Of a stretch of 64,000 nucleotides of DNA, positions 34,776 through 43,467 are shown in pieces (position 1 is the first letter of the stretch; every line of letters starts with the position of its first letter). The notes below the pieces were generated by a model that was given only the letters and a program-made list of their open reading frames with translations, was not told where the DNA came from and searched no databases. A program made the translations under genes and the position numbers. The DNA is from G963662905 sp963676415 (lineage in GTDB: Bacteria; Bacteroidota; Bacteroidia; Bacteroidales; WRLA01), in NCBI GenBank assembly GCA_963676415.1, contig OY781097.1, positions 3,100,001 to 3,164,000 of the forward strand, given 5' to 3'.

Positions 34776-35492
34776 ATGAAAAAGAATATCCTATTTCTGC
34801 TGATTATTGCATTCCTTGCTTCCTGTTCTTCCAAAAAAACAGAACCCGCATTTGCCTTGGCAGAGGAGCAGTCGGATGAGCAAACGGATTTTTATTCACT
34901 GAAAGTTGCTAAACCCGTTTTGGTCGCCGATGGTGAAAACAACCAAAGCGCCAAAATCTTCAATCATGTAGTGGACACTTTTTATGCCAGTCATTTATAT
35001 GATTTCAGTGAGGCGCAACTCGACAGCCTGAAAGCCATGGTGCAACTGAGCGAAAGTGGCGCAAAAGCGGAAAAGCTGATCGAATATCTGGTAACTTTTC
35101 GGAATAAAAAGATTGTAAGTATCCGTTTTACTGATTATGAATTTATGCTCGGAGCACATGGTTTTACGCAGCTGGCATCATTTAATTATGATTTTACAGG
35201 GGCTAGGTTTCTGAAAATCAACGATGTGCTGGATTTTTCGGATTCTGTTAAAATTTCTGCAATCAATGATTTGGTACGTGCCCATTTTGAAAATCCGGAC
35301 AGTTGTTATGATCAGCAGCCGGAAGTGAACAAAGATTTTGAGCGTTTCAATTTTACAGATAAAGGAATTTTATTCAGTTGGGAAGCCTACGAACTGGGCG
35401 CATACGCTTGTGGCAGTCCGGAGATTTTAGTCCCTTATGCAGCTTTTGAGGAGGCAGGGCTTCTTCTTTTTGATCCAAAATCGGAAAAATAG
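34776..35492 (+). CDS. DUF4163/DUF3298 (RsiV/PdaC-like) lipoprotein
   Basis: About 238 residues with a lipoprotein signal (lipobox LASC, Cys near residue 17). The N-terminal half fits DUF4163 and the C-terminal half the DUF3298 domain (ARFLKINDVLDF and a closing AACGSPEILVPYAAF-type segment, here YACGSPEILVPYAAFEEAG). Related domains occur in RsiV and the deacetylase PdaC and may bind lysozyme or peptidoglycan, which is a family-level expectation only. ATG 34776 is chosen because the earlier TTG at 34752 overlaps the promoter box. The heptanucleotide array lies immediately upstream. Confidence 0.75.
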   Translation: MKKNILFLLIIAFLASCSSKKTEPAFALAEEQSDEQTDFYSLKVAKPVLVADGENNQSAKIFNHVVDTFYASHLYDFSEAQLDSLKAMVQLSESGAKAEKLIEYLVTFRNKKIVSIRFTDYEFMLGAHGFTQLASFNYDFTGARFLKINDVLDFSDSVKISAINDLVRAHFENPDSCYDQQPEVNKDFERFNFTDKGILFSWEAYELGAYACGSPEILVPYAAFEEAGLLLFDPKSEK

Positions 35493-35586
35493 TTTGTGTT
35501 GTTGTTTGAATTTCAGGTTTTTACAGATAAAGCAATCGCTTTTCGTTAATTTTATTTAAAGCCTTTTCCAATTAGTCTAAAAATAG

Positions 35587-35594
35587 TATTTTTG
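35587..35594 (+). promoter_or_regulatory. -7 box of gapA
   Basis: TATTTTTG lies 37 bases before ATG 35632. The upstream box is only T-rich (TTTTCC near 35564), a weak match. Confidence 0.45.
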
Positions 35595-35631
35595 CACTGA
35601 TTTTAAATTATTTAATTTAATCTATTTAACT

Positions 35632-36636
35632 ATGAGTAAGATAAAAGTAGCAATTAACGGATTTGGCCGTATCGGAAGGATCACATTCCGCGCCTTATTG
35701 AAGAAAGAAAATGTAGAAGTTGTAGCGCTGAATGACCTGACTAGCCCGGCTACTCTTGCCCATTTGCTGAAGTATGACTCAGTTCATGGAAAATTCCCGG
35801 GTGAAGTAAGTGTAGATGGAGATTATCTCGTGGTAAACGGATTACGCCTGAAAGTTTATGCAGAACGCAATCCTGCTGACCTGCCTTGGAAAGAACTGGG
35901 TGTTGATGTTGTTGTTGAATCTACCGGTGTTTTCCGCTCACGCGATGGCATCCAAAAGCATATCGAAGCAGGTGCACGTAAAGTGGTACTTTCTGTTCCT
36001 TCTAAATCAGCTGATGATGTGGATGCAACTGTTGTTCTGGGTGTTAATGAAGAAAACCTTACACCTGACGTAAACATTGTTTCCAATGCATCATGTACTA
36101 CCAACTGCCTTGCCCCGGTTGCAAAAGTACTCAACGACAAATTTGGTATCAAGCGTGGTTTGATGAATACCATCCATTCGTTCACAAACGATCAGATTAT
36201 CCTGGACGCTCCACATAAAGACCTTCGTCGTGCCCGCGCCGCAGCCATGTCGATTATCCCAACAACAACAGGTGCCGCTAAAGCTGTTGGCCTTGTAATC
36301 CCTGACCTGAAAGGAAAACTCGATGGTTTCGCAATGCGCGTTCCTACTCCCGACGGATCATGTGTTGACCTTACCGTTGAACTCGAAAAAACAGTTACCA
36401 AAGAAGAAGTTAATGCAGCAATTAAAGAAGCTGCCGAAGGTGCAATGAAAGGCGTGCTGGAATATTGCGAAGATCCAATCGTAAGTACCGACATCATTGG
36501 CAACCCACATTCTTCAATCTTTGATTCGCTGATGACACTCGTTATGGATGGCAATTTTGTGAAAATTGTTTCCTGGTACGATAACGAAGCCGGTTACTCA
36601 AACCGTATGGCCGATATGGTTGAGAAAATGGGATAA
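35632..36636 (+). CDS. gapA: Glyceraldehyde-3-phosphate dehydrogenase, type I
   Basis: A complete 334-residue glycolytic GAPDH. The NAD-binding motif GFGRIGR lies near residue 10, the catalytic Cys in SNASCTTNCLAP near 152, the His in NTIHSFTNDQ near 179, and the closing WYDNEAGYSNRM near 316. Codon use is even and the gene stands alone between its own promoter and a double terminator, as expected for a highly expressed housekeeping gene. Confidence 0.97.
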   Translation: MSKIKVAINGFGRIGRITFRALLKKENVEVVALNDLTSPATLAHLLKYDSVHGKFPGEVSVDGDYLVVNGLRLKVYAERNPADLPWKELGVDVVVESTGVFRSRDGIQKHIEAGARKVVLSVPSKSADDVDATVVLGVNEENLTPDVNIVSNASCTTNCLAPVAKVLNDKFGIKRGLMNTIHSFTNDQIILDAPHKDLRRARAAAMSIIPTTTGAAKAVGLVIPDLKGKLDGFAMRVPTPDGSCVDLTVELEKTVTKEEVNAAIKEAAEGAMKGVLEYCEDPIVSTDIIGNPHSSIFDSLMTLVMDGNFVKIVSWYDNEAGYSNRMADMVEKMG

Positions 36637-36680
36637 TTAGAGTTCGTCTATAAAGTCTCCCGAATCTTCGGGATTGCTCA

Positions 36681-36729
36681 AAATCTAAATCCTCATCCCG
36701 TACCTACGGGACTGCGGTTTAGATTTTTT
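36681..36729 (+). terminator. Rho-independent terminator after gapA
   Basis: AAATCTAAA (36681-36689) pairs with TTTAGATTT (36718-36726), enclosing a perfect inner hairpin CCCGTA/TACGGG (36697-36710), and is followed by Ts. Confidence 0.8.
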
Positions 36730-36742
36730 ACACGCCTTGAAT

Positions 36743-36786
36743 TTGAATTTTATAGAGCAAACTCTCGACTCTATGGACAAAAACTA
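36743..36786 (+). repeat. 44-bp dispersed repeat, copy 2
   Basis: Matches 16480-16523 at 38 of 44 positions, same orientation and length. It contains a short inverted repeat ATAGAG/CTCTAT. Confidence 0.55.
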
Positions 36787-36818
36787 ATGAATTGAAAATC
36801 AAATTTCAATATATTTGG

Positions 36819-36845
36819 AAAGCCCTCTTCTTGAGGGTTTTTTTT
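36819..36845 (+). terminator. Second terminator between gapA and aroK
   Basis: CCCTC and GAGGG form a tight hairpin followed by eight Ts (36838-36845). The T run is on the plus strand, so it backs up gapA termination rather than serving aroK. Confidence 0.75.
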
Positions 36846-36906
36846 GTTTTGTGAAGGCCGTTTTTTGATATGATTTTACATTCCTTAATTTAGTCGCGAA
36901 CCTATT

Positions 36907-37419
36907 TCAACCAATCTCCGCCCGAATCCGTTCCGCTAAAATTTTTGGTGTAAGACCTTCGCCTTTGATGACTAGATCGGCTTGATCATAAAATATTTTC
37001 CTTTCTTCAAGGCGCTGGCTGATAAATGCTTGCAGTTCGTTATCGTTCATGCCCTGGATAAGCGGTCTGGGCTTTTTTGAGGCGCGTAAACGGTAAAACA
37101 AGCTCTTGGGCGATAGCTGAATATAAACCGAAAATGCCTTATTGAGTATGTGCTCAATATTTCCTTGATAACAGGGCGTACCGCCACCCAAACTGAGCAG
37201 AATATTTTCTGATTCGAGGTGTTGTTGCAGGCTGTCGGATTCCAGTTTGCGGAACACATCTTCCCCATACTTTTGAAACAGGCCGCTTATGTTGACCCGA
37301 TAACGTTTTTCGATTTCCAGATCAAGGTCATAGAACTCCAGATCGAGAAGGTGAGCTGTGCGTTTGCCGAGGCTGGATTTTCCGCAGCCCATAAACCCGA
37401 TCAGTACAATGGCCCTCAT
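36907..37419 (-). CDS. aroK: Shikimate kinase
   Basis: A 170-residue kinase that phosphorylates shikimate in chorismate synthesis. Walker A GFMGCGKSS lies near residue 8, the shikimate-binding GGGTPC near 78, the lid RPLIQG near 116, and the adenine-site region RLEERKIFYDQAD near 135. Length and motifs are normal. Its start overlaps the last four bases of the DUF5916 gene (ATGA), so it is the final gene of the minus-strand unit running from 41737. Confidence 0.95.
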   Translation of the reverse strand: MRAIVLIGFMGCGKSSLGKRTAHLLDLEFYDLDLEIEKRYRVNISGLFQKYGEDVFRKLESDSLQQHLESENILLSLGGGTPCYQGNIEHILNKAFSVYIQLSPKSLFYRLRASKKPRPLIQGMNDNELQAFISQRLEERKIFYDQADLVIKGEGLTPKILAERIRAEIG

Positions 37420-39863
37420 GCGTCTTTTCTCCTGAGCAGGCTTTTAACATCCTGATAATCTATATAATAAATAAGCTTCAAACTAACCGAATTGGCAGCC
37501 GGACTTTCCAAAGTATATTTCAGGCTACGGAAGTAATCATTCACTACTTTGCTGTCGTAATGGTTAATGGCTGTTTTCCATGAAACGCTCATTTCGCTGC
37601 CCGGAGCAAAATACCATGTAAAAAATATGTCGGCATTAAATAAATTAAAACTGAAATCCTGATTGGGATAATCCTCGCTTTCCGGATATCCTTTCAGGTA
37701 GCCATCCTTCTGAAGTGTGTAAAACTCTTGATAATCAGTTTCTACCAAATAATGCCGGATTTTTAGGTTGAAGGCTGCTTTATTGCTCAGGAAAAACTGG
37801 GCGCGCAAAGTGTTTTCAATTTCGGTTACATTTCTGCGCCCGAAGATTATTGCGGGTTGATCACCACTTTGTTGGGTGCTTACATAGCCAAGGTTGTTTT
37901 TGCTGTAATTATAATCGCCACGGATATCCACGCTCAGGCGGTCACTGAAGCGATAGCGGGGCTTGAGCCAAAATTCCATCACCCTTTGTTCGTAATCTGA
38001 AGCTTGTGCATATTCCGCACCGCCATCCAACACAAACGCCTTACGATAATCGGGCGATAGCCAGATGCTGCTTTCCCAGTAGGCAGGCTGTTTGAAAACC
38101 TGTCCGGGACTGCGGGCTTCAAAATAATCGTTAATCTCAGTGGGATAAACTTTAAAATCAAAACCGGCAGTAAGGTGATTTATAAAAGTTGTACTGCTGT
38201 TTATGCCAATATCCGAGCTGACGTAATTTCTTGGTGCATAAAGCATTTCATGATCCATATACAGCATATTGGAGGATTCCAGAATGATGCCGGTCGCTTT
38301 ATAAATGTTGTAGGAAAATGCTGCAAAATGTGAAAATTCATTGTTGTTATAAAGAAAGCCCAGATCATTAGGATCATAGGTTTCGGTTTCCAGCGTTTCT
38401 CCAAAAATAAAACGGAAATTTCCCTTAATCCGCTGGAATTCCCAAAAGTACTTAATTCCGTAATCAGGCTGAAAGTGTTTTTTGTACTTCTGGCTTACAC
38501 TGAATTGCCCAAGAAACGCTACCGAATTGTTCCAAAAGGTATAGCGCGATTCAGTTCCGGTAACGTTTGCGGCATAATCAGTTCCGGGCATATACACATT
38601 GGTGTTTATTAGGCTGATGTAGCTGTTTTGGCGTAATGCCTGATCGAAAACCAGGATATTGTAATTGGTGAAAGGCTGTGTTGTAACTTTTCGTGAATCA
38701 CCGCTCAGTGTATCCACTACTGTGGCACTGCTGGTGGCAGTCATGGCATTGAACACCCCAATCCCAAGGCCGCCTTTTGTCCTGCCTGAAATTTTTGTCG
38801 CATTGATCAATTGAGTAATTGATGGGTTTTTTTCGATTACTTCATTGGCATTCAGGCTGTCATAAACATCGTCGGCGTATTTTGGCCTGTCGCCTATGCG
38901 GCGGCTGTAGAACAGTTCGCAGCGGTTAAACAGCTCGGTACCTTCGGTAAAAAATTGTCTTTTTTCGTCATAGCGGATCTCAAATGGAGAGAAATTAAAC
39001 ACTTCATCATCTGATTCTACCTGACTAAAATCAGGGACCAGGGTCATGTCAAGTGTAAAACTTTCGTTGATGCCGTATTTTAAATCCATGCCAGCATTAT
39101 ATGTAGTTTTCCAATTATTTGAGGAGGGCAGTTTTTCCAGTCCGATACTCGCATATGGCATAAGGGACAAGCGGAGCGATGGTTTGATGTTTTTCAAGCC
39201 GGCGAGCGTGCCGCTTTGATAGAGCCAGTCGTTTTGGCTGTCGTCGATATAGTTCCAGGTCATTGTTTCGCGGTAGCGGCGGATTTCTCGCCAGAAATTT
39301 ACGCCCCAGTCTTGCACGGAATCAACAGGAAAACGCAGGGCCGAATAAGGGATACGCAATTCTGCAACCCAGCCATTGCCGTTTATGCTTACTGCGTTTT
39401 TCCATACGGCATCCCAATTCGGGTCTTCGTCATTCAGGTTTATTTTATTGTCCGCTTCCACGCCGCTGGCATACACCTTAAAAGCAAATCCCAGCTGTCC
39501 CTGGCGGTATGGATCAATACTTATCTGAAAAAAATCGGCATTGAGCCCGTCTGCATCGCGCAGGCCAAATTCACGGTTAATGCTATCGGGCGATGGGTCA
39601 TACAGCATGGCGCCAATGTAAATGGCTTCATTATCGTACAAAACATGCACTTCCGACCGAAAACGGGCTTTTTCGCCATTATAGGGTTTGTAAATCGTGA
39701 AATCGGTGGCCGGCATGCTTTTTTGATAAGCGGCTTCATCCAGTTGGCCGTCAATTTTGATTTTCTCAGTGATACGCAATGCGCGTACTTCCTTCTTTTG
39801 CTGAGAAAATATGGAGCTCGCAGTGAGCAACAGAACCGATAGAAGTATGAATTGTGTTTTCAA
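37416..39863 (-). CDS. DUF5916 protein, CBM9-like domain plus predicted outer membrane barrel
   Basis: An 815-residue protein with a signal peptide (cleavage near IFSQ), a carbohydrate-binding-module-9-like domain at about 30-220 (EKIKIDGQLDEAAYQKS opening; VAELRIPYSALRF), and a C-terminal DUF5916 region of many amphipathic beta strands, suggesting an outer membrane beta-barrel. Such proteins are common in marine and environmental Bacteroidota; the substrate is unknown. It overlaps both neighbours by four bases, macro-domain gene before and aroK after, so it is tightly coupled to both. Confidence 0.83.
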   Translation of the reverse strand: MKTQFILLSVLLLTASSIFSQQKKEVRALRITEKIKIDGQLDEAAYQKSMPATDFTIYKPYNGEKARFRSEVHVLYDNEAIYIGAMLYDPSPDSINREFGLRDADGLNADFFQISIDPYRQGQLGFAFKVYASGVEADNKINLNDEDPNWDAVWKNAVSINGNGWVAELRIPYSALRFPVDSVQDWGVNFWREIRRYRETMTWNYIDDSQNDWLYQSGTLAGLKNIKPSLRLSLMPYASIGLEKLPSSNNWKTTYNAGMDLKYGINESFTLDMTLVPDFSQVESDDEVFNFSPFEIRYDEKRQFFTEGTELFNRCELFYSRRIGDRPKYADDVYDSLNANEVIEKNPSITQLINATKISGRTKGGLGIGVFNAMTATSSATVVDTLSGDSRKVTTQPFTNYNILVFDQALRQNSYISLINTNVYMPGTDYAANVTGTESRYTFWNNSVAFLGQFSVSQKYKKHFQPDYGIKYFWEFQRIKGNFRFIFGETLETETYDPNDLGFLYNNNEFSHFAAFSYNIYKATGIILESSNMLYMDHEMLYAPRNYVSSDIGINSSTTFINHLTAGFDFKVYPTEINDYFEARSPGQVFKQPAYWESSIWLSPDYRKAFVLDGGAEYAQASDYEQRVMEFWLKPRYRFSDRLSVDIRGDYNYSKNNLGYVSTQQSGDQPAIIFGRRNVTEIENTLRAQFFLSNKAAFNLKIRHYLVETDYQEFYTLQKDGYLKGYPESEDYPNQDFSFNLFNADIFFTWYFAPGSEMSVSWKTAINHYDSKVVNDYFRSLKYTLESPAANSVSLKLIYYIDYQDVKSLLRRKDA

Positions 39864-40369
39864 AGCAGTGATTTATAGAGCAAATAATTTTCCTGGTCAA
39901 AACAAACAAAATGTACAATTTGCGGGGAAATATTTTCCTGTAGAAAGTCTGTTACGGTTCTTATCGCAATTTGGGCTGCACGCTCTTTTGGAAATCCATA
40001 AATGCCCGTGCTGATATTCGGGAAAGCAATTTCCGTTGCGTTTTTGGCGGACGCGATGGCAAGACTGTTTTTGTATGCCGCAGCAAGCAGGTTGTTTTCA
40101 TGTTGATGGCCGCCTTTCCAAACAGGGCCAACAGTATGAATTACAAAGTGTGCGTCTAATTTGAAACCCTTTGTTAAAACGGCATCTCCGGTAGCGCAAC
40201 CTCCGATTTCTTTGCAGGCCTGGAGCAATTCGGGGCCGGCTGCCCGATGGATGGCGCCATCAACTCCGCCACCACCAAGCAATGAATTATTGGCTGCATT
40301 CACAATGGCATCTACTTTCATTTGGGTGATATCGCCCTGAACAATCCTGATCCTGCTGCTGATTACCAT
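39860..40369 (-). CDS. Macro-domain protein (O-acetyl-ADP-ribose deacetylase-like)
   Basis: A 169-residue single macro domain of the YmdB/MacroD type. ADP-ribose-binding motifs are GDITQMKVDAIVNAANNSLL at about 13-32, GGGGVDGAIHRAAG at 33-46, and the phosphate loop NISTGIYGFPKERAA near 118-132. The Asn and Asp positions used by MacroD enzymes are present, so hydrolysis of O-acetyl-ADP-ribose or mono-ADP-ribosyl groups is likely. It lies 3 bases after the NfeD gene and overlaps the DUF5916 start. Confidence 0.92.
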   Translation of the reverse strand: MVISSRIRIVQGDITQMKVDAIVNAANNSLLGGGGVDGAIHRAAGPELLQACKEIGGCATGDAVLTKGFKLDAHFVIHTVGPVWKGGHQHENNLLAAAYKNSLAIASAKNATEIAFPNISTGIYGFPKERAAQIAIRTVTDFLQENISPQIVHFVCFDQENYLLYKSLL

Positions 40370-40372
40370 AAT

Positions 40373-41737
40373 TTATAGTTTTATTCGAACGCTCAGCTGA
40401 CCGTTGAGGTATCCTCTTACGGTGACTTTGCTTTCTTTTTCGATATAACCGCTTTCGGCAACGGCATCGTAAAGTTCACCATTCATTTCAATTTTCCCTG
40501 CTGGGCGCAAATCCGAAAAAGCAACAGCTTCCTGGCCAATCATGGCTTCATATTTGTTGTATGCACTGGTAAAGCCTTCGCTTTTTTCCTGTGTGGACGT
40601 CAAGGCAAGCTCTCCGAAAATAGTTTTTCCGCTGAAGAGCTTTTTGCTGAGATAAAAAGATCCCAGTAAACCGAGGAACATGGCAATAATTACAGTAAAA
40701 AAGGCGGTGATGAGCGGTGAGAAATCAATACTGCCTTCGTAGCCTTCAAAACTTTCTACCATGGCAAGCGTAAGGCCCACAACCATAAAGCTGATGCCCA
40801 GTATTCCGGCGACGCCAAAACCGGGTATGGCAAAAATCTCAACAGCAATCAGTACCAGGCCAATGATAAACAGCAAAATTTCCCAATTGGCGGCAAGTCC
40901 TTCGATGTAAAGCGGGGCAAAATAGAGCAGCGCCGCAATAATCGCTGCGCCGGAAGGAAATCCCAAGCCGGGCGATTGCAGCTCGAAATAAATGCCGCCT
41001 ACAATGACCATAATTAAGATTCCACTGACAAATGGGCTGATCAGAAAGCCGATGATATGATCGCTGGCGGTGAGTTTTTGCCTTATAATTATCGGATTTT
41101 TAATTTTGCTTTTGGCAATGACTTCATCCAGATTGTCAGCTTCTCCTTCGCAAAATCCGTTTTCAATCGCTTCGGAAGTGGTGAGTGTCAATACCATAGT
41201 CGAGTCGATGACACCTTTAACGTTGATTCTCGGATCCACCATGGCCTGTGCAATTTCCGGCTCGCGTCCTTTGGCTTCTGCCGTGGCGCGCATCATCGAA
41301 CGCATATACGACTGGTATTTATCGGGCATGGCAGCACCTTCCTGATTTACCACGGTAGCTGCCCCGATATTGGCTCCGGGACGCATATAAATGCTGTCGC
41401 AGGCAATACTGATCAGCGCTCCCGCCGATGCGGCATTATTGTCGATAAAAACGTAAACCGGTATTTCGGTGTCCAGCAGCAATGTGCGTATCGAATCGGC
41501 AGATTCCAACATGCCGCCATAGGTATTCATATGAATCACAATTAGTTCGGCATTTATATCTTTGGCCTGCTGAACGGCTTTTTTGGTTTTATGCCAAATA
41601 GGTGGCGCAATCTGTTCCTTCATGTCGAAGACAACCACTTTGCTTCTTTCTTTTGATAAAGATGTGGTGTCCTGTGCCATAAGGCTGCAAGAAGAAAAAA
41701 TCATCAAGCTTATAAAAACGGAAAGGAAATATTTCAT
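40373..41737 (-). CDS. NfeD-family membrane-bound ClpP-like serine protease
   Basis: About 454 residues: signal or lipoprotein-like leader (ATG 41737; IFSSC), an N-terminal ClpP-class protease domain with the nucleophile in NNAASAGALIS and the Lys general base probably in RATAEAKGREP, four to five membrane helices, and a C-terminal OB-fold NfeD domain (RPAGKIEMNGELYDAVAESG). Family members act with stomatin/prohibitin-like proteins in membrane quality control. An upstream TTG start at 41770 is rejected because it precedes the signal peptide by eleven residues. First gene of the unit ending with aroK. Confidence 0.9.
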   Translation of the reverse strand: MKYFLSVFISLMIFSSCSLMAQDTTSLSKERSKVVVFDMKEQIAPPIWHKTKKAVQQAKDINAELIVIHMNTYGGMLESADSIRTLLLDTEIPVYVFIDNNAASAGALISIACDSIYMRPGANIGAATVVNQEGAAMPDKYQSYMRSMMRATAEAKGREPEIAQAMVDPRINVKGVIDSTMVLTLTTSEAIENGFCEGEADNLDEVIAKSKIKNPIIIRQKLTASDHIIGFLISPFVSGILIMVIVGGIYFELQSPGLGFPSGAAIIAALLYFAPLYIEGLAANWEILLFIIGLVLIAVEIFAIPGFGVAGILGISFMVVGLTLAMVESFEGYEGSIDFSPLITAFFTVIIAMFLGLLGSFYLSKKLFSGKTIFGELALTSTQEKSEGFTSAYNKYEAMIGQEAVAFSDLRPAGKIEMNGELYDAVAESGYIEKESKVTVRGYLNGQLSVRIKL

Positions 41738-41880
41738 GATAAAAAGTGTTGTGCCCGACTTATGGAGCAATTTTCAGTAAATTTCCGAAATATGCGCTTA
41801 TCCGCCAAATTTTTTTTGCCCTTCAGCTCAGGAAATCATTTTGCTAAAAAAAAGATAGAAAGACCCTGCCATAGAATTTG

Positions 41881-42222
41881 CGGTTCTACCAAGAATTTCG
41901 TGGGTATTTATAATTTTGAGATGAAAAATAGTCAGAGATATATTGATAGGTTATTTATAAAAAAACCTGATCTCCAACAGATTCCTCCCTACACAAAGCC
42001 TCAATCACTTCGTTTGGCTTTGTTCCGGTCGGAATGACACTGTTTAATAAGTGTTTAAGGCAACTGCGGCTTCTCGCTTGGTTCGGCTCCGCTCACCACG
42101 GGACGCTCGAAGACCTTATAGAGCGGTGGTCGAGCGGAGCCGAGACCAAGTATGAGGAAAACTTTGGAGGAATCTGTAGGAGATTTAACTTTTGTCTTTC
42201 CACGAAATTCCTAGTAGAACCG
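41881..42222. mobile_element. 342-bp MITE-like palindromic element
   Basis: The ends form inverted repeats of 23 bp (21 matches): left begins CGGTTCTACCAAGAATTTC, right ends GAAATTCCTAGTAGAACCG. AATTTG flanks both sides (41875-41880 and 42223-42228), a likely 6-bp target duplication; counting CGG it could be 9. Nested inside are ATCTCCAACAGATTCCTCC (41970-41988) with its inverted copy at 42166-42184 (18 of 19), and a near-perfect central inverted repeat around TCGGCTCCGCTC (42077-42099 with 42126-42150). The small open frames in it are not genes. No transposase is present. Confidence 0.65.
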
Positions 42223-42292
42223 AATTTGCGGATGCTTGGGGGAGTGAAGCTATTTTATTCTTGTTTTGAAGGTTGGGTATTATGTGCAGAAA

Positions 42293-42625
42293 TTATTTAT
42301 GTCGGTCGCGATAAAGCTTCCTCCATGCTCTGCGTCCCCAATATGATTTTTGCCAGTTTTTGCCCCATCCGATATTGATCCACAGCCTTTCATGTAGGTA
42401 ATAAAAAAGGATTTTTGCCACCAATTCAATGGCTGTGATGAAGCTTGCCGTTTCGATTACTTCGTGGAAGGACTGCTCGGAATAGCGCCTGAAAATCACA
42501 AAAACAATCAGCCAGGTTGTTCCTGAAGCAATAAGCCGCCAACTAATCGCTTTGGCAATACTTCGCGAAGGGCTTTCTTTTACAAGAGGCTTTTGCCCGG
42601 AATTCTGTGCATTGTTTTTTCTCAT
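42293..42625 (-). CDS. DUF2061 family membrane protein
   Basis: About 110 residues: a polar N-terminus, then two hydrophobic helices (SWRLIASGTTWLIVFVIF and an ELVAKILFYYLHERLW segment) that carry the DUF2061 signature, and a basic C-terminal tail. DUF2061 domains also occur in sulfate-assimilation gene fusions, but the small stand-alone proteins have no defined role. ATG 42625 is chosen because the longer frame starting at 42649 adds eight residues lacking conservation. It is the last of a minus-strand set with the inositol phosphatase, lgt and mtaB. Confidence 0.78.
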   Translation of the reverse strand: MRKNNAQNSGQKPLVKESPSRSIAKAISWRLIASGTTWLIVFVIFRRYSEQSFHEVIETASFITAIELVAKILFYYLHERLWINIGWGKNWQKSYWGRRAWRKLYRDRHK

Positions 42626-42669
42626 AGGGTACAAAACCTTAGCCTGCAATATTACTAAGAAAAGGAATC

Positions 42670-43467
42670 TTATGCAAAAACCTCAATAAATTGCTTTGCA
42701 CAGATGGGGTGTAGCGCTTTATTGGTGGCCAGAAGTTCTTTTCGCTCAATATGATCCGCACCATTGTGAAAATCACTGGCATGGCCTCTTGCTTCTTTGA
42801 GTATGAGGAGCCCGGCAGCTATGTCCCAGATATTTAAAGCATATTCGTAAAAAACATCGAAGCGGCCACAAGCCACATAGCAGAGGTCAACAGCTGCGGA
42901 TCCCAACCTGCGCAAGCCGCGTGTGCTGTGCATGAAATATCTGAAAATTTGCAGATAATTTTCCATTTTGCTGTAATCATAATAAGGGAAACCGGTGGCA
43001 ATCAGGGCGTCTTCAAGGTTTTTGGCCGGACTAACCGAAATTGGCTTCTCGTTTAGAAAAGCACCACCGTTTTTCCATGCATAGAAGCATTCATCATGGC
43101 TTATTTCATAAACAACCCCTAGGAGCGCATCATTATTTTGATAAAGAGCCACACTCACCGAATAAACCGGAACACCATGAATGAAATTTGTTGTGCCGTC
43201 CAGAGGGTCAATAATCCAATGAAGTTCGTTTTCTTGCTGCACCACGGTTTTTTCTTCGGTGATAAATCCCGCCCCGGGCAGTAATTCCGCTAGCATTTCG
43301 ACCAGCATCCGCTCTGCATTCGTGTCCACATGGGTAACCAATGAATTCCTTTCTTTTTCGCTTACATGCTTTTCTGTAATTTGTGTGGACTGCTCCCGGA
43401 TGTAGCTTCCGGTATTTTTGCAGATTTCGATCGTTTTATAAGTGATTTCCTTAAGCGGCAGCTTCAT
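42670..43467 (-). CDS. Inositol monophosphatase family protein
   Basis: A 265-residue Mg-dependent phosphatase. The first metal site is GFITEEK near residue 73, the second DPLDGTTNFIHG near 93, and the third WDIAAGLLILKEARG near 219. The family hydrolyses inositol-1-phosphate, and some members act on fructose-1,6-bisphosphate or 3'-phosphoadenosine 5'-phosphate. The paralogue cannot be fixed by motif. Its start overlaps the end of lgt by 17 bases, indicating coupling. Confidence 0.92.
   Translation of the reverse strand: MKLPLKEITYKTIEICKNTGSYIREQSTQITEKHVSEKERNSLVTHVDTNAERMLVEMLAELLPGAGFITEEKTVVQQENELHWIIDPLDGTTNFIHGVPVYSVSVALYQNNDALLGVVYEISHDECFYAWKNGGAFLNEKPISVSPAKNLEDALIATGFPYYDYSKMENYLQIFRYFMHSTRGLRRLGSAAVDLCYVACGRFDVFYEYALNIWDIAAGLLILKEARGHASDFHNGADHIERKELLATNKALHPICAKQFIEVFA

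Noticed and set aside
41762..42378. Overlapping short frames in the gap before DUF2061
   Set aside because: They lie inside the palindromic MITE-like element and match no family.
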